A stretch of DNA of 64,000 nucleotides from Paragonimus skrjabini miyazakii (GCA_014338405.1 JTDE01000166.1:107900-171899); one strand, 5' to 3'; shown: positions 47,541-58,979, counted from the first letter of the stretch. Notes: a model not told the origin generated them from the sequence alone. Translations and numbers: made by a program.

Positions 47541-48596
47541 ACTCACTCCAAGTTCGATGTTATCGCTATTTGTGACGCAAAAGATGTGATACTTGATACC
47601 AATATGGCTGGCGGCTAACGACATCAGATAGAGTGAATTGACGTTACTGTGAAATCACGTAACCAATTACGTAAAAATACTGCTATTACTTAAGTTCTAC
47701 ACGCGATGGGCTTCAGAACGGACTCAGGTCCTCACGTTCCTCTGTGAGCCCTACATATCTTGGCATAGTTAACTAGGCCTTTAAATGGGACCAATCTCTC
47801 ACGCAATCAGACTTTTTTCTCAGCTGACTCGTAATCCCTGACTGTACCAATAAACAGTTGTCCTGAAAAACGGTTTATTTTGCGAGTGGTGTTGAAATCG
47901 ATCATCATTTTTGATGAAATCAAACGGTAATCATTCGATTTTGATTTTTCAGGCAACGTCTTGTTGTGAAATTATCCTAGTTTGAAAGTTAAATTGTTCG
48001 GAATTTTTGAATGTGTTTCTTATCATCTCGTTTGCTACCTCTCACTCTTCTCTTCGCAGAAGGAAGTGTAATTTGCTCTACAAAATAAGCCATAACAATA
48101 GTAATAGTAGCACTTCTGTTATTACTCTCTTTGTATCTTCGTAACAACTTTTGAGCACAGTTACGCTTAGCATTTTGTCTACTATATATTATTACTCTCA
48201 GCCTACTTTTTGTTACACAATTTCCACTTCTCTCTTTCACCAACTTGTTTTCTTTGTTGTTGTAGTAACCATAGTAACCTATATGAACAAATGAAAACCC
48301 TGTTAACACACATTACTCAGCATTCAATCACAAACATTTTCTTTGACCGCATTTTGCAAACATTTCAACATTTTGCAAATGTTTCGTTTCTTTTTCCCGT
48401 TATTCTTTCACCAGAGATCGGGAAATCACTGTCAACTTTGACAGAATTCCCTCATGGTCATACGGCATTAGCTATTCTATTCACTGGTCAATCATGCGAA
48501 GTATGTAACATTCACTGGTGATATTCATTAAATTATACTTGTTAGGTCACAAAGTGATCAGCTAGAAATTAGAGTCGGTGAGCGTTATAGTTTATT
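47541..48596. other. unassigned sequence
   Basis: Opposed frames at 47989-48309 (minus, 106 codons) and 48210-48521 (plus, 103 codons) have no recognised domain. AT-rich. Confidence 0.35.
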
Positions 48597-48744
48597 AATG
48601 AGTAGTCGGGGATTTGGTTAATTTCAATTTGAACATCACCCACAATTGATCGCAGCTGTCGCATCCCATAGACTTTCCAGTCGGCCCCTTTCGAAAAGAA
48701 GCACTAGACTCGAGTTTCGCTCTCATTAGAGCTCGTCAGTAGTC
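48597..48744 (-). mobile_element. hammerhead SINE-like repeat, 3' half, inverted against a PLE
   Basis: The minus strand reads hammerhead (48702-48744) then the tail GGGGCCGACTGGAAAGTC, TGCGACAGCTGCGATCAA, GGTGATGTTCAAATTG and CCCCGACTACTCAT, ending near 48597. The tRNA-like part is absent because the segment stops exactly at the hammerhead 5' side, where PLE sequence starts in the other orientation. Confidence 0.88.
48702..48744 (-). ncRNA. type I hammerhead ribozyme, intact core at a truncation junction
   Basis: On the minus strand CTGACGA, stem II GCTCT/AGAGC with AATG loop, GAAA, stem III AC/GT with TCGA loop and cleavage base C (48707) are all intact. Stem I keeps four pairs, ACTA with TAGT; the fifth is lost because the junction to the PLE replaces the outer base. 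Core identical to the 26.17-kb copy. Confidence 0.85.
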
Positions 48745-49246
48745 ATTCGAAGGTGACCAGTTAGCCAACGACATAAGGCACAAATTAAAGTCTGCTCTGG
48801 CTCGAACGTATGCGGCTGCGCAGTTGCGCTTATTTTAAACCACCAGATGACTAGTTCTCCGCAATCGCGAATGTAGCTTGCCAAACTCTTCTGCATCCCA
48901 TGTTGTTTACCAGTTCACTTGCAGTTGCAGTGACGTTTACATAGGCAGAGCAGATCGACAACTATTTCAGCGAGTCGCCGAACACATTCCGAAATGGTTG
49001 AAACAACAGATGACTCACCAGCCTCAACTTGTTGCACTGACGGCTCGAAACCCAACGTCATCGATTGTTAAACACATCATGACAACGGGTCACCAAGTTG
49101 ACCCATTAAACTCATTCAAGATACTGTTGCGCAATCGAAACCCGAAGCTACTAGCCTTCTGTGAGGCGATGCTTATCCGAACATACCAGCCGACGTTGTG
49201 TGCACAAAAGTGGTTGAGGCAACTTATCGGGTTGCCATGGTCGTGA
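48745..49246 (+). pseudogene. Penelope-like element remnant E: linker and complete GIY-YIG endonuclease
   Basis: The frame starts within the RT-EN linker (SFEGDQLANDIRHKLKSAL, ARTYAAAQLRL), crosses two stops at about 48836 and 48848, then stays open to TGA at 49244-49246. The EN is complete. VYQFTCSCSDVYIGRADR holds the first tyrosine, the CxC pair usual in PLEs and the YIG triad. RVAEHIPKWL carries the arginine and the EH pair. SSIVKHIMTTGHQVDP, LLRNRNPKLLAFCEAMLIR and the CAQKWLRQLIGLPW end follow. All expected catalytic positions (Y, YIG, R, H, E) are present. The RT is missing, so the element cannot be autonomous. The 5' end abuts an inverted hammerhead SINE piece, and the 3' flank holds a second, compact hammerhead. 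Confidence 0.92.
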
Positions 49247-49333
49247 TTACATAGTACTTGGTGTGCTTGTATGCGTGTCTAATTCCCTGTTTGTCCTTAT
49301 TTGTATGATGTATACAACTTTCATGTTTTACGT

Positions 49334-49374
49334 TTGCGACTGATGAGAATAAATGAAATGTTAACATAACCCAG
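49334..49374 (+). ncRNA. candidate PLE 3' compact hammerhead with AATAAA loop
   Basis: The CTGATGA core (49340-49346) is followed by a one-pair stem II (G49347 with T49354) whose loop is exactly AATAAA. Then comes GAA (49355-49357), stem III palindrome ATGTTAACAT (49358-49367) and the cleavage position A49368 after U. The motif lies about 90 bases after the EN stop, the same relative place as 23799-23839. The 5' strand of stem I is TTGCGA; its 3' partner here is degraded (ACCCAG), whereas in the other copy stem I pairs. AATAAA can also serve as the PLE polyadenylation signal. The minimal stem II makes activity uncertain. Confidence 0.55.
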
Positions 49375-49896
49375 TATATGTCTTCTATCTGCTCTAATGA
49401 AGTGGTTAAAGGGAACTCAGTGTTCCAATAAATACATGTTTGTGGGTATACTGAATATGACAATGTAAACTAACAGCAAAACGTCCGACTCCTCGAAAGT
49501 TGGTGCGACATAAATCGGCGTTGTTTCGTAAGTTCAAGCCGGACTTTAATTTAGTGTGAGATACTGACAATTTTAATGAAAATAGTCTGTTGATAACGTT
49601 CCTGATAAAAAAATTTCATTTTGTAAATTCAATCGTAATATCAATCTTAGAAAACCTTATGAACAGGGCATAAGTATACCACGGGCATATTGTGGGAATA
49701 CTCTCCAAGCAGTTGGTTGTTCACACTCAATAGGATTGAGCAGCGATCAATACAAACATAATATAGATTTTGGTACATAATCCTTTGTTCGACCACTAAC
49801 CTGAAATTGCAGTTCTTTGTGTGAATTTTGTGCGTTCATTTGAAAAAAAAACAGACAAATTAAATTGAGGATGTTATTATCAAAACCGCCTATCTG
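49375..49896. other. unassigned sequence between PLE remnant E and the long repeat
   Basis: AT-rich, without recognised features. The 90-codon minus frame 49747-50019 overlaps the repeat edge. Confidence 0.4.
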
Positions 49897-50170
49897 TGTC
49901 TTTGTGAACATAACCTTGACGTAAATTTCAATATCGGCTATTGACCGTGAACAGCACATGTATGAATTGGTTTGTATCTTCTCGTATACAAACGATTTGA
50001 GTGTGTGAAATGAGCACACTGACTATTGCTAATATTCGAGATGATTTGATACGTGGAAGGCTGACCCACAGAAACCATTTAAAACCAAGAAAATCGAATG
50101 TGATTCGGCGAATGAACAATCCAACTCAAGGAATTGATTTCAACTCACTCTTGATCTGGTAATGAATTGC

Positions 50171-50199
50171 TGTTGTTGTTGTTGTTGTTGTTGTTGTTG
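50171..50199. repeat. (TTG)n microsatellite inside arm B
   Basis: Nearly ten TGT/TTG units. The corresponding place in arm A (about 3720-3735) has only ACAACAACC-type sequence, so the expansion happened after the copies separated. Confidence 0.95.
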
Positions 50200-50578
50200 A
50201 AACTACAGTGAAGACAAAATGTTTGTTAACTTTTCACATACTCTGCTCAAAATGTACTGGTTGTTGATTAAATTCCATTTTCACACTTTAGCTACACCTT
50301 CCCTCGAGTACTTACGACTCAATGAGGAGACCACATGTGATTTGTTGGGCAAACATGGCAAATAATTTGTGAAGTGAACTACGAGAGTAAGGTTGATCTA
50401 AATGACATTTCTAAATATCGGAACTCGATTTATTGATTAGCCTCAATATAAAACGATTGGCCGTTCACGAACTTGTGCTTCTTCTAAAAACTGAACGTTG
50501 GTTTAGCATTTTTCGAGTTCCATTGAATGAAATAACCCAACCACAGGTTTTAAAGACTTCAGTGAATTATTCATTAAG

Positions 50579-50860
50579 TTGGGTTTTATTTTGCGTGATT
50601 CTGGGATGAAATTTGACAACGGTTCAGTCCGTTTCATCGGTGAATGTGTTGTGAGTGAATTCAAGACACCATTAAGGTTTTTCACGGTGTTAATAGCTGA
50701 TACGAAAGTGGTATGCAAAGCATGGACACTTGACGGTTTTTCCGCAATCAGTTTTAAGGAATGCACAGTATATCAATCTCCAACTGATTTATGTCTCCAG
50801 AGTGCCACACAACACAAAACTGGTGGTTATCAAATGACCATTGGCACCAGGCCAATTTGA
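50579..50860 (+). other. open frame matching 3028-3420 of the inverted copy
   Basis: Ninety-three codons in which the last 80 or so are almost identical to the frame in arm A (VRFIGECVVSEFK, FSAISFKECTVYQSPTD). No domain known. It is interpreted as a shared relic of the repeat, not a working gene. Confidence 0.2.
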
Positions 50861-51899
50861 AAAAACCGTGTTCGCTGGATTTCATTTGATTTTTATGTCA
50901 GATTGAAGTTTTCGAATAATCGATTCTCAAATGGATGGACAGTCAGTTGATCATTTGAGATTAAAACAGATTCAGATATCGTCGTCCGCGTTCGTTCATC
51001 GTCAGGGCCAACGTTTTTCTAGTTACTTTAATTCTTCTCTCTCTTGGTGAATGCTGGAGAGATGTTCGATTGTGTTTAATGAGCGACGCTGGTGTACTCA
51101 AGAGAAATACATCGACTTATACGTAAAACTATTCTGACTGTGAATCGTCAACCCTCAGAATGCGTGTCACTGTTTTTTTCTAACACTGCTCAAATGGTCC
51201 ACTTTTGTGTTCGAGCCTCATCCTCATTCATCACGAGTTCTTGTGTTCCGCAGAGTATCAGTTACTGATAAAACTTTCCAACTCAAATATGTCGATGATG
51301 TGGGTTGTTTATAGACCAGTGCACGTTTTATCCAAATTCTCAAATCCATCATCCATCCAAATGTGCTGACCTATTTGGTCCGTTCATCCAATGCACGTCA
51401 CTCTGTTCACAACATATGTTTTCTATGCACCTTCAATGAAAGCGTTGCTTTCCGCTTCCCCTCTACAAATTTGCGAATGTGTTAACGCGCGTCTGTATCA
51501 CATTCGACACATCATATCTCTTGAAATTTTCATGTATTTCCGACATCGATTACGAACTGGCGTGTGAAGTGTTGGCCTAGCTGAACAATCTCAAATGGTT
51601 TAGAACAATACTCGAAACCGGAAATTTATTGTTCCTTGCTATTAAACATATTGATTGCGATCAATCTGCCGTTCGCAACTCTGATGATCCAGTGTACAGG
51701 TGTCTGTATTATCAAACTGGTACGAATCCCCAGCTTGCGTGTTTCTTTGGAGATGCAATCAAATGGAAAAAGCTACGCATGACCTTGTTAGATGCTAGTT
51801 ATACTAAACGGCTGGAGAGAACTGAGGACTGTTGCGGACGTCATCATGACAGCGGCGAAAATCGTAATTTTGTGTATTTGCAGTATACCTTATTAGGGC

Positions 51900-53300
51900 A
51901 AACCTTGCAGAACTTTCAGAAAGACCTGTTTATCAAGAATCTTACATATGACAGAATTGATCGGTCGGTTTTGGCCTTCAATATCCGTTTAAGAGCAGCA
52001 TCTTTAAACTCTCTTCTTCTCCATGCAAGCAGTCATCCGTGCAGATAGCTCAGGATCTGTGAAATAGGATTCGAACCAGACGTCGTTTGTGAATAATTGG
52101 TGCAAAAGAAATAAACTGACTGCTCCAAGTAGCTTTGTGATGCAGCGAGCGTTGCAGTGGACTATCATGCTGTCCAGTAAGTANNNNNNNNNNNNNNNNN
52201 NNNNNNNNNNNNNNNNNNNNNNNNNNNNNNNNNNNNNNNNNNNNNNNNNNNNNNNNNNNNNNNNNNNNNNNNNNNNNNNNNNNACTGTTGTTTGTTTCTT
52301 CTTTATGAAAAGCAGAAAGATCAGAATGAACGGCATTAAAAAGGTTTAAAAGTGAAATAAAATCAATAATACTGGTAAAAATCAAAATGGTATCTGCATG
52401 TCAGCTATAGGGGCTGGCATCATCTTTAGCATCGCTCAGCTGTAATTCAGTCATTCCTAAAAATATATATGCAAGTGTTCGGCTCAATGGATTACCTATC
52501 GCTACATCGTCAATTTGTTTGTAAAATGATCCGCCAAAACCGAAACGGATGTTCTCTGTGCACAAAAGTACAAATTTTCGAGATAATCAACAGGGAAGCA
52601 AGAAGTTCATTTCCGACGAGAAGTAAAATCGTATAAATATCAATTGTTTTCTCGAAGAGAAACGTTTGTGAATAGTTACCATCAATAGAACAAATCCTAC
52701 GTGAACTCACCGATAAGTCCTGTATAAACTTTGTACCAGTTCCAAAGCATCTTTTATACAGAGGAGATAAACATGCATCAGATGGAATGGACTATTTCTA
52801 CAAGTCATCTGGTGGGTTTGTGTTGCGTTGACAGAATTGGCCTCAAGGAGACACCACACGTATGATTTTGGAACGAATTTTAACTATTGTGTGAAGGTTC
52901 CGGTTAGCTTCATATGTCTGTATTGAAGTTCCGGGATGTACCCATGTAGTAGTAAAATTTGGAGCTTCCTTGAGATTTGTTTCTCTATCGAAATATCAAT
53001 CATGCTGTCTACGTGAAATATTCGTATATCGGAAAGATTACCTACCATTTTGAATTCATAGTCAGCCTTGATTATGATAACTGTCCCGGGTTAAGGGAAA
53101 ATCACGTATTTCACTTCTCACAGTTGTTTTAAGGTGTGATAGCGTTCAGACGTCGAACAACACAAGTGAATTCAAGATGTAGTGCGAAATATCCAGCAGC
53201 ATAGCAAGGAACCATTTTTGTTGTCCTACGACATTCAAGAGGGGCTTTTTTTATCTGATCATGTAAATTTGTAACCGACGGATTGTTTTAGGAGGAACTG
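51900..53300 (-). pseudogene. Penelope-like element remnant F: reverse transcriptase inserted in the long repeat
   Basis: From high to low coordinates on the minus strand, the pre-palm region ends in LSPLYKRCFGTGTKFIQDL (about 52700-52760). ICSIDGNYSQTFLFEKTIDI (about 52630-52700) follows, the first catalytic-Asp block, PLE consensus SFDV.SLFTNVPL.ETIDI. YKQIDDVAIGNPLSRTLAYI (about 52460-52520) is motif B, PLE consensus YRQIDGVAMGSPLGP. HADTILIFTSI (about 52390) stands where YVDDTF is expected. NLFNAVHSDLSAFHKEE follows. After the N gap come HKATWSSQFISF and HKRRLVRILFHRS (about 52050-52110), the thumb. Frameshifts and a lost YVDD make it inactive. The segment is absent from arm A, so it is a later insertion into this repeat copy or was deleted from arm A. 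Confidence 0.85.
52184..52283. other. assembly gap of 100 N
   Basis: Exactly 100 undetermined bases within PLE remnant F. Frames on either strand that appear to run through it are artefacts. Confidence 0.99.
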
Positions 53301-54770
53301 TAAATTTCAATTCTAGAAATATAACCTCCAACTGTGTTCGCGTAAACGGATTTGATGGTTTGATTCTGTAGATGTTTCAGGAATCTACTTTTCGTCCGAA
53401 CAGACTGCAGTGTCTTTGTTCTAGTATTTTTGACTAATGCAATTTGTCTGTCCTGGAACTGTTGACAGTCTTTGTTTGATGCTAACCCAGTCGCTAACCG
53501 ATTCCACTATACGTCCTTTTTTCAATAGCGTTCTCTTTGGCAAGGACAACTTATGCCCTAAGCTGAACCAAACTCATTTTGATAGACGTGTGTAACAGTC
53601 GCATTATTTTAAAAAGGAGCGTACAGGGATGAACAAGTTGAGGTGGGGTTTGTGTTCATCACTTTTGACAACGACTACGCGATCGACTGCCTATCAAAGT
53701 GATGCACTTTGTATCAGTGATTGACATTATTCGACAGGTCAGGTGAATTCACCGGCCGATTCTGGCTTCGTGTATTGCATCAGAAGCTGCACAAAATCAG
53801 ATACCCGTTGACTACTCCGTCTTAGTTACTATGACATCGTGCAGGTGGTAAACATGTCAAACATTGACGACTCACATGCGAGAAGTTCATTGTTGAATCT
53901 TCGTAAAACGTCTTTTATATTTATGTTCTGTATTCCGAGAGAGGGTTAAGTCGAACTGAGAGTTTGAACTGAGAGGTTGACGTTGAAACCGTGTATTCTT
54001 ATGTTCCTGATATTTTGATAATTGAAAATACTTCAGTCAACAAAAGTTTGAAAATCATTTACAATCAAGCAGTTGTTGACAACTTTTTTTCTGTATCCTT
54101 CCAATGACAAATTGGTGTAGACACAGCTGTAATTGACGACTCCGGTACTGAATGCAGTCACACTTCCAAAAATGTATCGTAATCGCATCAATTCTAGCAT
54201 AATAGAAATGTTGATAAACTCTATGGATGATTACCTCTCTCTATATATATAGACACTCTAGCTTGCAAGTAATCTGGTTTTCAAATGCACGTGGTGCTAG
54301 TTAGGCGTCTGGTGAGTTATTTAGTTCAAACAAACAAAAAAACACGAGGTAACAACTGACTGTAATGCTCAACAATGTTCACAGTTCCTTTTTGAAAAAC
54401 TACTCAGTTACACAGATACCACTCGTTTCAAGCTGCACAATTTGTTCGGTTACAGAAATGTCTCAAACGGTATTGTTTGGTTTTTGTAAACTGTTATGCA
54501 CAGCTGTTGCACAGCTGAAAAGTTACTTCTTTGAAAGTGTTTTTCTATTTGGAAAGGCGAATTTGTGTATGTGTCTTCAAAGTTGCTTGGTTGACTGAAT
54601 GTTTCCGATTGTCTAAAGTGTTTGTACCCACATAAAATTTGGTACTGCTATTCACTCCCTATAACTCGGAACAAGCGACGCATTTGTCGTAACGATTTCT
54701 TGTCCAGTGTAATTTATATTCTGTAGCACACGTTAATTCGCATACATTTATTAGTTTGGAATTGTAAAAC

Positions 54771-56844
54771 ACGATGCTGCTATGTTGAGGATAAATTTAG
54801 AAGACAACAATTCCGAAAATCACCGTCTTTTGTGTTTTCTTGGCAGTTTTGGAATACTTTTTAATCCGTTTGTACTGTTTCCTTCAAAGAATTTAGGACC
54901 ACACAAAACCAGCTCCAACACTGAATGTGCCCGAGGCTTTGAAGGGATCTATTTGATTATAATGACAAGTATCTCGCTGATATACGTTGTTATGATAACT
55001 TGTTATAAGTTACAGTATGGTGTCTAGTTGCCCTCGGGCTTTATGCTACAATCGTACACATTTTTCCGAATACATAACTCGATAAAGAAAATTGTTATTA
55101 TGAGTTCCCGAACTTGATATGAATATATCTATGAAATGGACAAATGATTTCCCCACAGGAATTAGCAGGACGCTGAGAAGTGTTTTCTGGACTCATATTT
55201 TGTTCGCTGTTGTCTGAGTAACAATGACAAAGCAGTTAAACGGAAGAGTGAGTTCAGATAAATTTTGGAGTTGGCCTGATGAGTAAGTGGCATACATCTC
55301 TAGAGGCATGTATGGAACAACATGTTTTTACTAAAAATATCTGTTGTCCGGAACAGCCAAAACACTGGGGAAGTAGAAAGTAACAGATCGACATAAATGC
55401 TGTATACGAAACAGCAAAATTATAAGATGATCATTATACTTTAATGATAGTAGTGATTCTGGTCAGAATCAATGGAAGTTGTGTTCGGATCACTCCAACT
55501 GAAACTGGCAGTTAGACGACGAAACGGCAGCTGAGGGATCGAATCACGGAGCCACCACAACCAGCGCAGTGACACTACCGCCAGACTACCCGTTCACGAC
55601 CCTATGTGTACACAATGCCAATCTTAACTGATCCCCATACCTATACCCCATTGATCAAACTATCATACTGTAGGTCCTACACATATATCCCCCTGTATTG
55701 ATTACATTAATTACTGGCCGAACGTTTCTTGTATTATTACACGTAATCAACTCTGCATCGACACTACAAACTTTCCCTTGAACTCGCTCTTTGTATGTTT
55801 TGTACTGCCGCATTGAACTGCTCACGCTACCGTGTTATTGGTTGATATTTGCTGACGGTTGAATTCCGTGCACAGAGTTCACTTGGTTGTAAGTTGTATA
55901 ATTTGCTAACCGTTGCTTATTTATGTACAGAACCAGTTTTATCTGAGTAAACCTTTAACATTCCATCTTGTTCTACCCTGAATCAAGAGGTTTACAACCG
56001 TCCCGATAGACGGAGTAAAGCTGTGAATCCTTACAGATTCTACGGATAGTAATCATACTTTTGACTCCAACCATAATCTTTCTGGAATCAACCTGCTAGG
56101 AACTGATAAACTTAAACACATAACACGTAGAAAATAATTGTTTGCACTTTTTAGAAGTGATCATGAAAGGTTTCACAAAAATATTGTAAATCCGTTTTAA
56201 TAGGTTAGCCCCCAGCAGCAACTATAATACGTCTTCTGTTTTATAAGCAAACTGTGAATGTTTTAAGTGGGTAACTTGCAAGATTTGACTTTCAAAGAAT
56301 GACCTTTTGCTTTGAAATAGCTATGAGGACTAATTCAATTGAGAATATTTTACCGAGTACTCTTGAGACACTATTGTTCATTTGACGATCACGCTGAATC
56401 ATACGTTCATCCAATCAATGCATAAAAACATGGCAATGAAACAGCTGATAAATTTATATCAGCAAGGTCAATGTTACCGAACTGAGATCTTAAAAACTAT
56501 GATCAGACTTTAGTCTGAAGTGATACTTATATTTTAGTAAGCTTACTAATCACGTTTGGATTTCGGTGAAAACAATAGTGATGAACGCAAGCGCCCTCCA
56601 GAAACATCTTCAGTGGCATTGCTGTTTTTAGGAAAAAGAGTGGGTACATGACGTCCTCTCGTTTTTCCTGATAACCCTCGAATTCATTCATGATCTTATA
56701 TGTGGAGGCCGGAGGCGCTTATCAGTTCACAAAATGATCTTGGGCTGTATACAAAAGGTCATTCCTTAAGATATTTTTGGAGTTGTGATATTTTGATTTT
56801 TTCTGAAAGCATCGGAACATATCTTACAGGATCATGAAACACCT
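54771..56844. other. unassigned, with a possible retrotransposon-derived block at 55480-56030
   Basis: 54782-55027 holds an 81-codon frame without a known domain. At 55480-56030 the sequence is less AT-rich. A plus frame ends in a basic stretch (LKLAVRRRNGS), and the block finishes with TTTTATCTGAGTAAACC and TTCTACCCTGAATCAAGAGG, vaguely like the 3' part of a gypsy LTR. No second copy of this block exists in the window to test whether it is an LTR. Confidence 0.25.
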
Positions 56845-57325
56845 CCTAACTGAATGTTCATTTACTGGTATAAATTAAACATAACTCATAAATGATCGCA
56901 GCTGTTGCAATTCCACAGAAGTTGCAGACGGCTTCTTTCAAAAAGAAGCACTCTACTCAACATTGGTTCTTGGTTAAGCTCATCAGTAGTGCACATGCTT
57001 GCCACAACCGGGATTTGAAATCTGGCCTTACTATCATCAAGCTGACCGCTGACTTCACACTTGGCATGACCAAATTATCGCGTATCATTACCCAGTCACA
57101 TTCTCTAACGATTCCACTCACGTAAATAATACACTCCGTTTTTCTAATCATGTCAAATGTGAATTGACTAGTATAACAACAGGACATGTAAGCGGTTGAG
57201 ATTAGCACTTTTGTATGATGCCTATCAAAGATTGGTACACATCTATGTCTAATAATTCATGGGAAAAGTTTTTTTGATTGGCTGTTTTCTTTACACGGAA
57301 AGTTTGGAAAAAGAGAACGAAACTG
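56845..57325 (-). mobile_element. hammerhead SINE-like repeat with extended 5' region, inverted partner of 60713-61195
   Basis: On the minus strand, 57325 down to about 57063 matches 60725-60975 at roughly 95% by eye (landmarks AAAGAAAACAGCCAATCAAA, CATTTGACATGATTAG, GAATGTGACTGGGTAATGAT). Below that point the two copies remain related but differ much more. The lower part holds a B box-like CAAATCCCGG, GCACTACTGATGAGC, GTAGAGTGC and the tail GCAACAGCTGCGATCA. The hammerhead here has CTGATGA, but stem II and GAAA are destroyed. It belongs to the family but to a distinct subfamily. Confidence 0.75.
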
Positions 57326-58300
57326 CATGCTGTCAACAAGATCACCTTAACACAAAGGGTAAATTCTTAGTCTATTTTATGTGAAAACGGAAACTAGTTA
57401 TAATGACAACCCCACACACAGTTCTGCCTCTGTACCACTCACCGCCTTCTGTAATTCGATCTAATTACATAACCAAACGTGTGTTCTTATCCAAGCCGTG
57501 ACATCCCTTGAAGATCTATCTTTTCAAGACTTGACGGCGTTGTGAATATTGAATCGTTCTGTCCCTTAATACATTAAGTAAAACACAGTCTGTCTGCCTA
57601 AACCTCAAGAAATTGTTCAACGATCTGCCGGTACCGGCAGGATGATAATCCATTCTGTGGACTTGGGAAGAGAGAGCGCCCCGGCATTTATGAAATTATG
57701 TATTTTTCCCCATGGGGCTTTAACAGCGTCCCAAAAAATGAAGCCGACTGTTACAATCTGGCAAACAACATCATCCACTTGAACAGTTCTTATCGTTGTT
57801 GAAGATAAACATGGTGAGAGAAAGTTGCGTATTTCTATCGATTACCGATAAACTCTTAACACGCGTTTGGAAAGATTTGAATCCCCCACAACGCGGTCGC
57901 AGGAATTCAAGAAGGATATGCGTGAAATCATGCATTTGTCTAAGCTATCTGAGACGTCTGATCAAAGATCTCATCGTTGCTGATGTTCAGTGATCTTCAA
58001 CACATCCTTGAGCCTCTTCCTACACAAGTTCATCTCTTTTGGGTTTGCACTTGTCTTCCAATATCTTTTAGGTGTCGATCAGCTAGGCAGTGATTTGTCG
58101 TGAATAAATACTAACATACCAAAAAGAAGTGATTATCTTTGGGGCGACTGAAAAGATAAATCAAACCACGTTTTGAGTCTGCTATAGAAGTTCACAGCAA
58201 AGAATATCTAAATTTATGTTATACAAGTGGTACACCAAACGACGTGTGGTTCTTCTAACGAAACTGAACACTATTACTTTCATAATCCGCAGGTGGATTA
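57326..58300 (+). other. mostly unassigned; weak LTR-retrotransposon RT-like motif at 57785-57850
   Basis: The plus strand at about 57785-57850 reads VLIVVEDKHGERKLRISIDY followed by R-stop-TLN. This resembles the gypsy/BEL RT start VV.KKDG..R.C.DYR.LN. The next expected block (YPLP or similar) is not found, so this may be a very short relic or a coincidence. The rest has no recognised feature. Confidence 0.25.
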
Positions 58301-58979
58301 ATGCTTTATTTGCGAGAGTGTTTAACATATTCTCGTAGCAGAGAACGTTTCATAGTCCTATGTAACAATGATAAAGTCCTTGCTCGACAACATCGAATGC
58401 TGGTCCTTCCAAGTGGCGCTGTGTTTCAACGGGGACCCGGAGGACTTGATCTGTGCAAAAAACATGCAATTCATTCTCCTAGTCTAAACATTCTCTTGGA
58501 GATGAGTACAATTTATGTCAACCCTACTGGGAAAATGCAGTGCATGCCACTACCACAAAGTCCGGTAAGGTTGTTCAGTTCACAGTGTGTCAAATCGTCC
58601 CCACGTTGCATTAACCCCAATGATGCAACGTACTTCCGACATAATTACCGTTTTTCGGCCTGCGTATTCATCGGACAGCTCCGCCAGTCGACATTTTCCG
58701 ATCACGGGTCTCAGCGACGTTACCTTATGTTGGTGTCATTTGAACCAGATCTACATCAGGACGACAGTTGATGCCATTGGGTTGACCAAAATAGCAGGCG
58801 TTAGTCATGTGACGGGATTGATGGATGAAGAATTCCAGCTACCGCATTCAGAACCCTATATCCGTATCCGAAAGTCTGTTCGGCAGGCCAGCAGAGTTGC
58901 AGCAAACCGGTTATCCATGTCCAAGATTTTAATTTACAACAGGGTATCTTTTCCGGTCATTCCAATCGGATGGGCATAA
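58301..58979 (+). other. two overlapping plus-strand frames, including the longest in the window
   Basis: Frame 58301-58771 (156 codons) is the longest open frame in the window and overlaps frame 58587-58979 (130 codons) in another phase. Composition is less AT-rich than the flanks. No protein family is recognised in either. A frameshifted fossil gene whose first half is in one phase and second half in the other would look like this, and a retrotransposon gag-protease segment is one possibility. No zinc knuckle or D-T-G box was found. Confidence 0.25.

Larger units (their letters stand above)
49897..54770 (-). repeat. long interspersed repeat, right inverted copy (arm B)
   Basis: Reverse complement of 700-4005, with an extra ~1.6 kb at about 51900-53530 that carries PLE RT sequence. 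Divergence between the arms is modest at 49900-51800 and higher near the insert. The edges match those of arm A: sharp at 49897, fading at about 54750-54770. The arms are about 46 kb apart. See arm A for the family discussion. Confidence 0.8.

Noticed and set aside
52004..52385. Three open frames across the second N gap
   Set aside because: The gap supplies 34 unknown codons. The minus-strand sequence is PLE RT remnant F; the plus-strand frame is its shadow.
55278..55300. CTGATGAG in isolation, resembling a hammerhead core
   Set aside because: No GAAA or pairing stems at the needed distance.
56957..57208. Frame shared with 60833-61078 that could look like a conserved protein
   Set aside because: Both lie in recent copies of a SINE-like repeat, and the base differences mostly change amino acids, so there is no sign of coding constraint.
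57785..57850. Gypsy/BEL RT start-like motif
   Set aside because: Not rejected outright but not called as a gene: the following RT blocks are missing and the match is about ten residues.
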